Shown here: in pieces, positions 1-11,015 of the stretch
Position numbering within the stretch: position 1 is the stretch's first letter
How the letters are laid out: the number at the start of each line of letters is the position of its first letter
Source: Xiphydria camelus
Taxonomy: Eukaryota > Arthropoda > Insecta > Hymenoptera > Xiphydriidae
Direction: 5' to 3'
DNA length: 64,000 nt
Assembly: GCA_963678675.1 (NCBI GenBank)
Contig: OY783197.1
Coordinates: 25,442,048 to 25,506,047, forward strand
Program-made: the position numbers and the translations under genes
The notes under the pieces: model-generated
Databases searched by the model: none
Told to the model about the DNA's origin: nothing
The model's input: only the letters and a program-made list of their open reading frames with translations

Positions 1-1805
1 ATAAGAAATTATTTTAAATATCGGCTCATTTTTGCTCACATTTATACAGTCAATAATTATTTTTTTATATTCGAAGGATATGAGGTACTGAAAGATGTTC
101 AGCGTGTCCTTGAATATATCACGTTACTACCAATACCAGATACCATAAGAGATGTCGCTGCTGAACTTAATTAATTTGAAAAAAGATTTTACAGATGGCA
201 CAGGTATTAATTTTTGATAAACATAGAGAATTAGAAGAAATCACTTTTGATTATATATTTTTAATAATACTATGGCAGATGCATTTTAGCTAAATTTTGA
301 TTAATCGGAAATAATAGCTTCGTCATTATTTTTATCAAAGAAATCGAGTTTATAAAGGCCGGCAAGAAAGAAATTAAAATTCCGAAAGATTCGAATTTCC
401 ATTATTTTTCTTCTTTATCTATTGACGGAAATATAGCTATTGCAGGTATATGCAATAGCTGATAAGGAAGTTAACTTCGTATTCAACGTTCGTAAAAAAT
501 GCGTTAACCATTTGAAGAAAGAACGCTTTTGTTCACGCAATTCGGATAGATGGCAATATAGTCGCTTTACATTCTTTACACCCTGAAATGAAACAGAACA
601 GCTGTCGGTCCTGGGGATTGGGGGTGGTGTCTACTGTCAGATGCTCCGCCTATAAATCAAGCGAGCTCGTGGGGGAGACAGGCCGACGCCATGTTAACAC
701 ATATAAACAAACCTTGCGGATCCTAACTAATAAATAGAGCAACAAGCGGTTCTACTCGACTGCTATTGTGCTACTGTCATCAGATTTGATTACATCTTAA
801 TCGTTTCAATGTTAACTATTACGTATATCGATTCATTTGTTTCATTCTTCATGAATCTCTTTTTTTTTCAATATTTTTACTTTCTCCTCAGAACACCTAG
901 ACGTTTTTACAATGAATAGATTATTATCATAGTTCGTGACTTTTCCAAAAGTGTTTGTTATGCGATTATTTTAAATTAGAGATCTGAAGCAATTTCTCAT
1001 TAAAAAAAAATTATGTCTATCAGTTATTTCTATTTCCGGAAATCGCATGTCGACTAATCATTTAGAATAGATGCCCGTCCCGTGAGCCCTATAAGACTAA
1101 TCAGTGCGAGCATTAATCTTCCGAATGGATTCTCGACCCAATTTTCGTTCCGCCAAACTGTAACGGAGACGTTGATTAGATTACCCTCTTTTCGAGTTAC
1201 AAACTTCGAAAATAGTCTTTCGAAGTAACCGTCAAATTATATTCCTGCTGACGTTACGATTACATACTTTCTAATACAATTTGTTATTTTCGTCGAGAAG
1301 AAAAAATCTCAAATTTGAATTTCACGAAGAAATTAGCATTACATACTCCAACATCGGTACCCGCAGGATCAGGTACGATTAAAATTAAAATAAGAATCTA
1401 TATATACCTACTCCTCAGAGAAGATTACAAAACTTTCCAACTCTTCTTTCTTCGAACATAATCCGAAACTCGACTTACCTGAAAGAGACGAGAGAGAATC
1501 CACATCCTATACCGCAGATATATTAATTTCCCGAGGTGATCGATCGTTCGACAGCGGTCCTTGGATTTCCATCCTATTACAGCGAATCCGTGTATCCAAT
1601 TATGTTAAAACCACGTATTAATTATCTATTGTTTTACGAATAATGATTAATGCTGTGAACCGTCAGTTGCGTATGGGGAAAATGGGGAGATAGATACGGG
1701 GGCGTAGAAGATTCGGCGTTCTTTGAACAGCCCGTGGTTTAAATTTTTCAATGAAAAATAATTATTGGAAGCACCAACATTTTCCAATCATTTTTCATAG
1801 ATATA
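1..1805. other. 3' flank of pb, no gene recognised
   Basis: AT-rich sequence with no supported open frame, RNA gene or clear repeat. A short GC-richer patch lies near 600-720. Confidence 0.6.
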
Positions 1806-1963
1806 CACTCAAAAAAATTTGGCCACAACTAGAAAAATTATAGTAATTGCAGTGATAATTTTCTTCGCCATAGCAAGAATTCTCGCTACGCTAGCAATAT
1901 TTTTCTAGTTGTGTCTGAGGCAGCCAGAAATATAGCTGGATTAGCTAAATACTTTTTTCAGTG
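1806..1963. mobile_element. MITE family G, copy 1
   Basis: 158 bp element starting CACTCAAAAAAATTTGGCC and ending TTTTTTCAGTG, flanked by TA on both sides. Its body (CAACTAGAAAAATTATAGTA, then CAGCCAGAAATATAGCTGG) recurs at 56116-56283 in reverse and at 60427-60596. Confidence 0.8.
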
Positions 1964-3038
1964 TATATCGCCGCGGGTTTTAATTTTATTTCACACGCGT
2001 AAAATATTTGTCATTCTCTTTCTCTCTCTGAACATTTTCCAGTGAGCTTTAAAAAAACGCGTCGTCCTTCGATACAACCGCGAGACAATTTCGTTATTTC
2101 TTTCCTTCGTATACTCGAACGATCCGAGATAATCGGACCGTTCCACGCTTCCGCTTCCTCGAGTTCTTTAAACCGAAGATAAGAAAAGATATTATTGAAA
2201 CGAGATGCTGGATAGCCGTATAACATCCCCCGGTTATGGGTCGAGACCGTTTATCATCTACGCTTGGCGGTCGTTGAGTCGGGTTTGGGGTTCACCGCGC
2301 TAAGAGTTAAAACCTCAGCATGACTGGTGGCTTGGTAGCCGATAGACGTGTCACTTATGCATCCACGAATCAATAGCCGCTTCACTTTACACCTACCTTG
2401 CATCATTAGTCATTTCGTACGATGTTGTTCGGCCGCGATCCCACACGTGTTACGTAGCTATGCGCACACATGCGCGAGTCCAGAGTCGATGGCAAATAAT
2501 AATTTCAGATTAATAACGACGATCCGTTCTCGGGATATTTGGCGAAGAGCTCGGCTACTGCGCGGAGAGAGCGAAGGGGGCGTGGCACGAAACGAGATTT
2601 GTTCCTCGCGTTTCTTTCCGAAGAGGCGAATGCACGCTATCTCCAGCGCGCCCCCGGATAGAGTTTTCCTGGAAATCGCAGGTACTCGAGTGGAACTTCC
2701 TGACGTATGAGTTCATTAATATACGGTTCGCCTTCGCGTCAATAACTTCGCTTCGGTGGATCGAGGAACGATCGTATCTATACTTATTTTACGGAATGTG
2801 TCGCATCGGGAACACATTTTCCTATATATGTATATATCTCTCGATGTCGTCATTGTATTTCACCAGAAAATACAAAGTAAAATTTACTCGTCGTTCAAAC
2901 GGATATTAATATTACCGGGAGGTATAAATATGCGGTAAAACACACACACCTATCGATATACTGGGCGCCCCTTAGTTTTCCACCCCTGCTTCGGTCCTTC
3001 AAAGCGAAGGGGACCGTAGTTGGGCGAGTCTCCATGTA
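1964..3038. other. flank sequence, no gene recognised
   Basis: Mixed composition. A 120-codon open frame at 2348-2710 (plus) has no recognisable domain and is probably chance. Confidence 0.5.
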
Positions 3039-3293
3039 CACTGAGAAAAAAATGTATTCCATCGAAAAATAAACGTGCCTTTGGATAACCCCAAGAGCAT
3101 ATTTATTCGATTTAAATGAATATTGGTTGGACGCAAATATTAGATTATTGAATTAATTAGATGTTATTTGAATCAAATTAATTCAGTAATCTAATATTCG
3201 CGTCCAACCAATATTCATTTAAATCGAATAAATATGCTCTTGGGGTTATCCAAAGGCACGTTTATTTCGATCAAGTACATTTTTGTCTCAGTG
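3039..3293. mobile_element. MITE family A, copy 1
   Basis: 255 bp near-perfect palindrome from CACTGAGAAAAAAATG to TTTTTGTCTCAGTG with TA on both sides. The arms hold AAACGTGCCTTTGGATA and TTATTCGATTTAAATGAATA. Four further copies lie at 21916, 39087, 59349 and 61261. Confidence 0.88.
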
Positions 3294-3303
3294 TATGTAC
3301 CTA

Positions 3304-3522
3304 CCATATGAGGCTAAACTTACTCGCCAGGAAGGAAACTTCAGTCACTATTATCTCATTATCTAGGAGCTTTTGGCTGATGTGTGTTTGTATAATACTT
3401 TTTTGAAAATTACATTTTTATCTACAATAAAGCCTTATATCGATGTAGGCCAAAAGTACATAAATAATGAGATAATAGCGTTTGAAGTTTCTTTCCCGGC
3501 GAGTAAGTTTAGCCTCATATGG
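3304..3522. mobile_element. MITE family D, copy 1
   Basis: 219 bp element with inverted termini CCATATGAGGCTAAACTTAC / GTAAGTTTAGCCTCATATGG. It lies 10 bp from the preceding family A copy. Related copies are at 14173 (right end missing) and 41495. Confidence 0.8.
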
Positions 3523-4015
3523 CGCACGCAGCGCGCTACACTAGCTTCGCACACTTACGCTATCAAACGTGTCGTAAGTGCCCAGTATACGCAGGTTCCA
3601 CTGTTTCATCCGGAAACGCTTCTCCGATGGACTCAATATTGGCCGAGAAAGAAGAACGAACGAAAGGGGGAGCGCCTATATCGATGCGGAGCGACGATGC
3701 GGCGCGTCTGATATTCGACATCTAATGCCGCGACACGGGGCAACTAATTATTATAATGATTGCGACCAGAGACCGTGCCTACTCTACGCTCGTTCTATAT
3801 ACGCTAGCCGGAGAACGTGTAACGCTTTGCACGCGTTTACCACTCAACTCTCTCTCTCTTCGATCCTATCACCCCGAGGCACCCCGAAGCCGAGGCCGCG
3901 CTGCACCACCCTTGCGTCCCCGGAAAGATTTATGATGCGTGCCCAATCGAGGGATAACCCTTGACTTGTTAGTCAGGCTGCAAAACGCGGCGAGCCAAGA
4001 AGATCCGACTACCGT
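3523..4015. other. no gene recognised
   Basis: GC-richer sequence with overlapping open frames (for example 3578-3964) that show no domain. They look like composition effects. Confidence 0.5.
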
Positions 4016-4200
4016 TAAGCCCGCTACAGACTATGCGCGATGCGTGATGCGCGATGCGCGATGCGTGGTTCGCGGCAGTTCGTTGTAGTTCGTAGCAATT
4101 CGTAAACAGAGCCATACAGACTATGCGCGATGCGTGATGCGCGATGCGCGGTGCGTGATTCGCGGCAGTTCGTTGCAGTTCGTAGCAATTCTGCTTGCAT
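4016..4200. repeat. two-copy 90 bp tandem repeat
   Basis: The segment starting TACAGACTATGCGCGATGCG at 4025 recurs at 4115 with few changes. Each copy contains several GCGCGATGCGTGAT sub-repeats and ends GCGGCAGTTCGTTG(T/C)AGTTCG. Origin unknown. Confidence 0.75.
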
Positions 4201-5441
4201 TGTTTCAAAGTTACCACAGTTCTAAAATTATCTACCCACGAATACAATGCTAATTATGTATGTACATTATGTATGAAAAAATGAAAAACATAATACTATG
4301 ATTGAAATACATATTAAGGAGGATCGACTGTTTCTTTGGAGTCAAAAATGTGTTTGAAAAAAATGTTTTCACAGCGATCTGAAACGTTATGGAATAATAA
4401 TTAAATGAATTATGAACCCATTTTATGCATCGCTCATGCCGAAAATCAAGTTACAAGTGGATACGTACACACGTGTGCATGCCACGTACACGGCACCCAA
4501 GGCGGAAAGTAACGCGAGCAAGTCGCCATATGTATGTCTAGTTACGCGCCGGTACGTTAATTCTGTGACGCTTATTAATTCACTCTGGTTTTTCTTGCGC
4601 GCTTTGCATCGCCTCGCGCGTCGTGTTTCGTAATAATATTGCTCGGGCACCGCGTTGCTATATCTACCTATACTCGCCGACTTTAGCGCAAGAAGTATGT
4701 ACCTACCTGTTCGTTATATTTTAGCGATTTTGAAACGCCGAGATTAATGAACCGTTTATTCATTAATGGGAAAGTAGAGTGATATAGAAAATCGTTCACT
4801 TTTCATGAAGGCATTATTAAGTAAAAATTCACCTTAAATCGTCTTTATGAAAGCACACAATACCTAGTACTTGCAATTCGGTCTTAACATAAGAACAAAT
4901 ATTCATATTTTTTAATTTAATTTGTAATCCGTACAAATATCCAATAACACGAAAGAGAAATGGTTCGAAAAAATCATTATTTACACAGTTATAAGTGCAT
5001 TTCTGTCTACTGGATTGTGACGTCGTCGGAAAGTGAATGAGAGAGAGAGGAAGATGGAGAGAAATAGTGTGAGGAAGATAGTATCACTAGACTATGACGT
5101 AGCTGCATTTCTAACTATCGTTTTCCAGCTTAAATAATTTTATCCAAATTTTTCAAATCTGCAATATAAGAAATTACTGTTAAAACTGAATTACGAAGAG
5201 GTAACGCAGAAATAGAAGGAGTAAATTTGTCAGTGGGAGAGCGTCGTACTGTAATGTAGTAGAAAAAGTTTTCATTCCATTGAGAAATCTCTGAAATCAA
5301 ATGATCTTCAACGCAGGTCATGAGGGCTCGAAAACATCTTCTTCGGGGCCCTCATTACCGGTTCTCCCGGCATAATTAACGGTACCTTCTTACACTCTTA
5401 CTGTAGACACCACACAACCTCTTATATCGTACTTACATCTA
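4201..5441. other. AT-rich flank, no gene recognised
   Basis: No supported gene. A short GA-rich patch lies at 5038-5062. Confidence 0.5.
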
Positions 5442-5760
5442 CACAGAGACAAAAAATGATTTTGCAGCCTTAGTAAAACTGGGGTTTCCTGAGAATATTT
5501 CGCTATACCATAATACACAAATATATTATATATATATATCTGTCGCAACGAAGGATATGTCGAATAATATTGTAGTACAAATATTTATCGAGATAGCAAA
5601 TATCTGTACCGAAAAATTATTTCACTTCGATTGCAGTTAAATTTCCTATTCATTGGATATACCCACATTTTGCTACCGCAAATAATATTTGTTTCGTGGT
5701 AGCAAACAGTTCTCAGCAAAACCCAGTTTTGCTAAGACCGCAAAATCGTTTTTTTCCGTG
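5442..5760. mobile_element. fold-back element Q
   Basis: 319 bp with inverted ends CACAGAGACAAAAAATGATT / CGATTTTTTTCCGTG; the arms include TTTTGC and AAACTGGGGTTT / AAACCCAGTTTT. Left flank TA, right flank CA. Only one copy was noticed. Confidence 0.6.
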
Positions 5761-5798
5761 CACCATAATTCGCATTCGAACTCTATCGCGACGGCAAG

Positions 5799-6298
5799 GA
5801 GGAACTTGCATGATTTTTGTTATTGGCCTAAAAAATAGAGTAAAAAATTACAATTTCAACGGTAAGTATATAAACTTATGGTGTTAACATGTCGGATACC
5901 TTCACAAATTTGAGTTAAAAATGTAGCGTTTGAAAGAGCCGCGCAAACAGCGAGAAGCAATGTGTCACGTCACGCAACAGTAAAGGCGCTATCGGCCAAT
6001 CATACTGCGTTCTCGGGCGGGTCGTAGTTAGGAGCACTCGACAGTCATTGGTTAAAATTGAGATTTAGCCAGTGATCATCGAATGTGTGACGTCACGCAA
6101 CACTAAAAGCGTCTAGGCCAATCACACTGCGTTCTAGCTCGGAGCGTGGTTCAGGCGTTTGAGGCACGATTAATTAATTCCTTTTCTCCGCGATATAGTT
6201 ACATATTATTAAAAAATACAGTGCTCCCTGGTTTTTATAACACGATAGCTTCGTTCAGTAAAATTGTCAAGGAAAACAAAATTTCGTGCAAGTTCCTC
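5799..6298. mobile_element. element I, copy 1, with CRE and CCAAT boxes
   Basis: 500 bp with inverted ends GAGGAACTTGCATGA / TCGTGCAAGTTCCTC. The interior has TGACGTCA at 6088-6095, TCACGTCA near 5974, and CCAAT boxes at 5996-6000 and 6118-6122, plus ATTGG near 6046. A reverse-oriented copy is at 18390-18856 on the other side of pb exons 2 and 3. Confidence 0.8.
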
Positions 6299-9200
6299 GG
6301 TGCAGCGCCGGGTCCCGTGTCTCAAGCCGATTGACTAGGAACACACACGCCAGCGAGATTCTACTCGCGGGACGAGGTAGGTTTGCGTGCGAGACGCGGC
6401 GCAAGGTGTTTCGGCGTTAAAGTCAACGCCGCCAGAGAGAGCGAGCGAGCCACCGCTTCCTCCATCTATCATGCGAACCATGACAAACCGGGCTCAAAAG
6501 CAGCCGCCAGCGAAGCGGTCTTCCTTCACTCAGTCACCGGCAGCCAAGCCTTTACCTGTCCGGCTCGCGGGACCTCTATCCTCTATCTACATTTGTTACC
6601 ATTTAAGCGTTCACAACATTTCTCTCGCGCGGCGGCACGCACGTCGAAACGAGAACGGGCCGTGCTTCGGCTCTTCTTCTGCAAGTCAGGGAGGCCTATA
6701 AGGGCCTCGCTTTAATTGACGCAACCGGCGTCGAGCCGACGGACGCGCGATGCGTGTGGGCGAACGGATATCGTGGTATCGTGAATAATTGTGAATTTGT
6801 GGGTCACATTTGTTTTGAAGCACCTACTCGTTAAACGACAGCAATTCTTGGCTCGGAGCGATATTGACTATTTAGCGGATGGACGGAAATTAATAAGTTG
6901 CTTTTCGCGAAGAAGGGTTCAAGTGTCTCTGAGGTCATCAGCATTTTACGATTGTCATAATAATACATCTAAGCGGCTGAGAATTGAATGGAACTTGGTA
7001 ATCGTTTGTTGTAGTTGCTTTAGGGTGATTGAATAATGATTAATAATATGACCATTGAATATGCGGGGACTGTAGTTCACCCTTAAATGAGGTGCTATTG
7101 AATTAGGCTCTTTTGCAACCCTTGAAATAGTGTCGTTAACGTCTGCAGATCTATATTTTGGGGTGCTTTTAGATATTGTTTGAACGAATTAAATCGCAAT
7201 TGAGCAAAACTAAAAATCCCATCTTGAGTACCTCGAAAAATTCCCCTTCTGGGCCATTCAACGACGTCACCAGACGAGGAAGGTCTCGGCTCCTCGGATA
7301 TCGGACGGGAAATAGGGAAGTGTGGCCACGAATGACTCCGTCCCTCGACGATCGCGAGATTTATGAACGACGCGACGGTCGGTTGGCTGTTTGGGGCTGG
7401 CTGTAACCCTTGACTCTTCGCGAACTCTCGGGCCCACCCCTCATGCGGTATAACCGCGTGAGTCTATGATAAAGCCGCGTCATGGATAGTTGAACCGAGA
7501 GAAAAGGATTTCCGTCCCGATTCGATTAATCATTTATCGAATTAAGAGGCAATTCTTCAATTCGATTTTAACGTTAATTTTTCTTATTGCATATTCGAAG
7601 AATTTGAACAAAATTATTTACCCCGTATTTTTTTCATTCTTCATTTTGCGCCTTATTTAAGCTAAAAAACGATATTTTGAAGTGCAGCTACTTCACAGTC
7701 TAGACGTCAGAATCTTGTAGAGAGAAACGCACTAATAATTCCGCGAATAATGAATTTTTCGAACTGTTCCTTTTTCGTGTGTCATCGAACATGTATACGG
7801 ATTAGAAATTTGATTTAAAAATATGAATCTTTTTTGTACGTTAAGACGGAATTCAACGAAAGCTTTTTTTTTTAACAAGGATCAAAAATATATCGTCGGT
7901 TGGATAATTCGTTTCAAGCGAATTCAATTTAATCGGCCAAAATTATTTGGAAAAAACCCACGAAATTGATTAGGAAATGAGATTTGTACTGCCGATCGAA
8001 CGTAAACTGCCTCATTTTATCGCCGTTGGGATTTGCCCCCGTCGATCGATCGGCGAGAAAGTCACCCCGCGAAGTAAACGATGTACGACCAAATTGGCCG
8101 ATATGGGGCGATCGTGATCGGGGGTCGCGTTACATTCGGGGGGGTGCATAGCGCAGATGTAACGATAGCAACAGTCCGTCGTCCAACCGGCCGGCGGCAC
8201 ATGAGATCGCATATGAGGTCTGGCCACGGCGTCGTGTGGGCCTGACTCACACGCATCGGGCTCGGGTCATCTATCATTGTCACGGTCTCTTCACCCCGAC
8301 AGAGACGCCTATATTGTAACTTCCATGTACGCGCGGAATTCTTGACACGTGGTTCGATTGCCTCCGGATTTGTCGTCTCGCGATTTTTGCTCTTCGTACG
8401 ATTGTCAATTATTTTTTCTTAAATCAGTTATTTAGTGTAGGTAATACGAGCAAGGTACGTCATTTTATACGAAGACCATTCGAATGACGAATTGATTCCA
8501 TTTATTTTTAATTATCGTGTATAAATGTTTCGATTTATTCGACCGTTTATAGGGATTAGCTTTTCTATCGATCGTTAGACGTCTCAGAGAATACAGGCAT
8601 TCGTTTGGAACGCTTTCGTGTAATCAGGGCAATTAAAAAAAAGGAACGACAGAGATTTTAAGTTTCGCTATAACCTGTATTTGACAAGTGTGTTGTTAGT
8701 GAACGAATGTACAAGTGCGATAGTTTCACGACGCGTCGTAGCTTCGCCTACAACGCTTACGTACAATCAGGATGAGTAAACAATATGCGATTACGGTACG
8801 ATTCTACTATTTACAGCGGCCCCTTATATAAACAACAATGATTCGCAATATTTTATACAAAAAAAGACGGCATATTAAATATTCGTCTCGGCGGGGGAAA
8901 CTGAACGCGCGACTTTGTCGAGGTTTCAGTGAAAATTGCGAGACTCGTTTCGCGTGTTGTGAAAATGAAAAAAATTCTACACGGTGCTCGTGGCGTGAAA
9001 GATTGTCTGCAAAAGGAGAACGAAGAAACTGGAACTCGGCGCGATTAAGACGCGAATTGGAGAAAAATATTCGACGATCGGTAGTCGAGGATTATTTTGC
9101 TTGAAAAATGACCAAGTGTTCCTTTTCTTTCGGAATGAAAGAAAACAAAAGTCTCGAAAATGTTCAAAGTCGAACCTCATTCGATTGAAAATCACGTTCG

Positions 9201-9751
9201 ACTGGAAACATCTTCGTCTCTGCAATTCGAGTCGCTCGTTATTTCCCTCCGTTAAAACTAATATGCCGTATCTATTCGTCTTTATAAATAATTAGTACAC
9301 GTTGTACATCCTAAGCGTGATTGTGTATAGATGCGATTCCCTTACTCGGTAGATTCCTTAATTCTCGGTTGTTCATCGCGACTAACTCTCTCGTATGATA
9401 CATACATATTATGCATTATCTTCATTATCTAGTATCCACGGGTGTTAATTATTAGGTACTTAGCTATTCTAGGCTGATTTCCGTGACACGGTCACTTCGA
9501 CCCACCGGGCGAGTGCGGAGATATAACGGAGTGAGAGTTTTTGTATTTTTCTGTTCCATGATGAGAAAAGAGAATACGGAGGAAAAGATCACGTATAGAG
9601 ATAATTTCGTCATTTGTCTCACTCTACTCTGGATTAATTGCACCGTAACGAAGCCTTCTATACGTATAAGCGAAAGATGACTGTTTTAATGCAATCATAA
9701 CGGAGAAAAGAATTGCGCTTTCCCACGTAGCACTAAACTTACAGAAATGTG
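6299..9751. other. pb 3' flank, no gene recognised
   Basis: A CpG-rich patch at about 6300-6780 and another at about 8020-8330 interrupt AT-rich DNA. The open frames here (such as 6383-6715) show no domain or conserved motif. Confidence 0.5.
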
Positions 9752-10312
9752 CAGGGCTCCCACTTGGCCTTTTTTTTTCAGTTAACTCAGTAGACAATCA
9801 TTTTGTTTTTAAAAGTTATTAAAAAAGTCACTATTTTTATGATTTCGTCCCTGGATTCGTGAAGTAATTTCGAGATACCTTCCAGCCGCTAAAACGCTGC
9901 AACAATTCGTATGAATTCTCAGTGTTGAGATGATCGTGCTATCAGAGTGCTCAGATTCTATAAATCGTTATGATGGCGTGTAATAAGTAATCGTTATTGT
10001 TGCGCGTGTTTCTCGTGGTATGAAAAAAGATTTCTTGAGGTATTTATTCATTAAGGAGTGGTTTAATTTATTATCTTCTATACCTCACAATTTCGATATG
10101 TTCTCTTATGAAGACAAATTATTATATTTCGATTACAAATCTCAATAATTTTCTTTCAATATTATATCCTCGAAACTTTACGGAACTCATTACAAACACC
10201 GTTAGACTGCTTTTCTTATCGCTTTAACGATGCTCAGTGTTTTGTCATTTTTTAAAAATAAGGAGTGATTAAAACCCACTATTTTTGACCATCCAATTGG
10301 ATGGGAGCCCTG
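9752..10312. mobile_element. 561 bp inverted-repeat element, CAGGGCTCCC ends
   Basis: Ends are CAGGGCTCCCA and TGGGAGCCCTG, exact for 11 bases; near the ends lie inverted AAAAATAGT / ACTATTTTT segments. CAGGG ends recall hAT elements, but no 8 bp target duplication was seen, so the superfamily is open. Confidence 0.6.
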
Positions 10313-10494
10313 GATATACTTCTGATATTTATATTCCAATATTGTTGCGATATTTCTTTGAAATTTGTCCAACGTGAATTTTTAAATAGTTATTTTCGTT
10401 ATTAGGGCGTGAAGCGCTGTTTTTAACGAGTGTGAAGCGAGTACCTACGGCAATCACACTCGATAGAACGGCGCGAAACAACCGAATAACGAAT

Positions 10495-11015
10495 TTTATT
10501 TTTTGTCACTAAGTGTCAAATACGAGGTTGACGATTTCACGCACGGCGCAGGTTATTTCACGCACTGCGCAACTTTTCACGAATTTGGTGTGTGAAAGAT
10601 GATTTCACATGCACATCGAGGACGACCATGAAATCGAGTATTTGACACTGAGTGACAAAAACCTCGATTTCAGCCCCAATTCTTCTTTCACAAAATACCT
10701 CGGACGCAAACACGATTAAAACCACCTCAAAAAAGACCTGTCACAGTCTTCAACTATTCGAACCCCTTTCACGATACGAAACAAACAGAAACTTCGAAAA
10801 AAAAAACCAGATCGCACTCGCCACACCCGACGGTCCCCGAAAGAGATCATTCGTTCGCAGCCAAACCCCACTCGACTGCGGTCCCTTCCACCTAAACTCT
10901 AATATTTACACTGCCGCGCGTTCCCGTCGAACGACGCCCGACGCCCCGACTCGTTCAGCAAGCACTGCTCGTCGTCGTTCCAGTCCAGCTGGCAAGGATT
11001 TTCGTTCTCGAGGGC
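10495..11015 (-). other. pb: candidate pb 3' UTR with AATAAA
   Basis: Follows the pb stop codon at 11016. The first AATAAA seen on the minus strand is at 10500-10495, giving a 3' UTR of roughly 0.5 kb. A 160 bp fold-back (10501-10660) lies directly beside this signal. The end position is inferred from the hexamer only. Confidence 0.35.
10501..10660. repeat. 160 bp fold-back near the pb 3' end
   Basis: Inverted segments TTTTGTCACTAAGTGTCAAA and TTTGACACTGAGTGACAAAA bound a short interior with repeated TTTCACGCAC. It lies next to the candidate pb poly(A) signal. Confidence 0.65.

Noticed and set aside
1..10494. A second Hox gene (labial or zen) in the flanks
   Set aside because: No homeodomain signature (such as WFQNRR) other than that of pb was found in the translated frames of the window.
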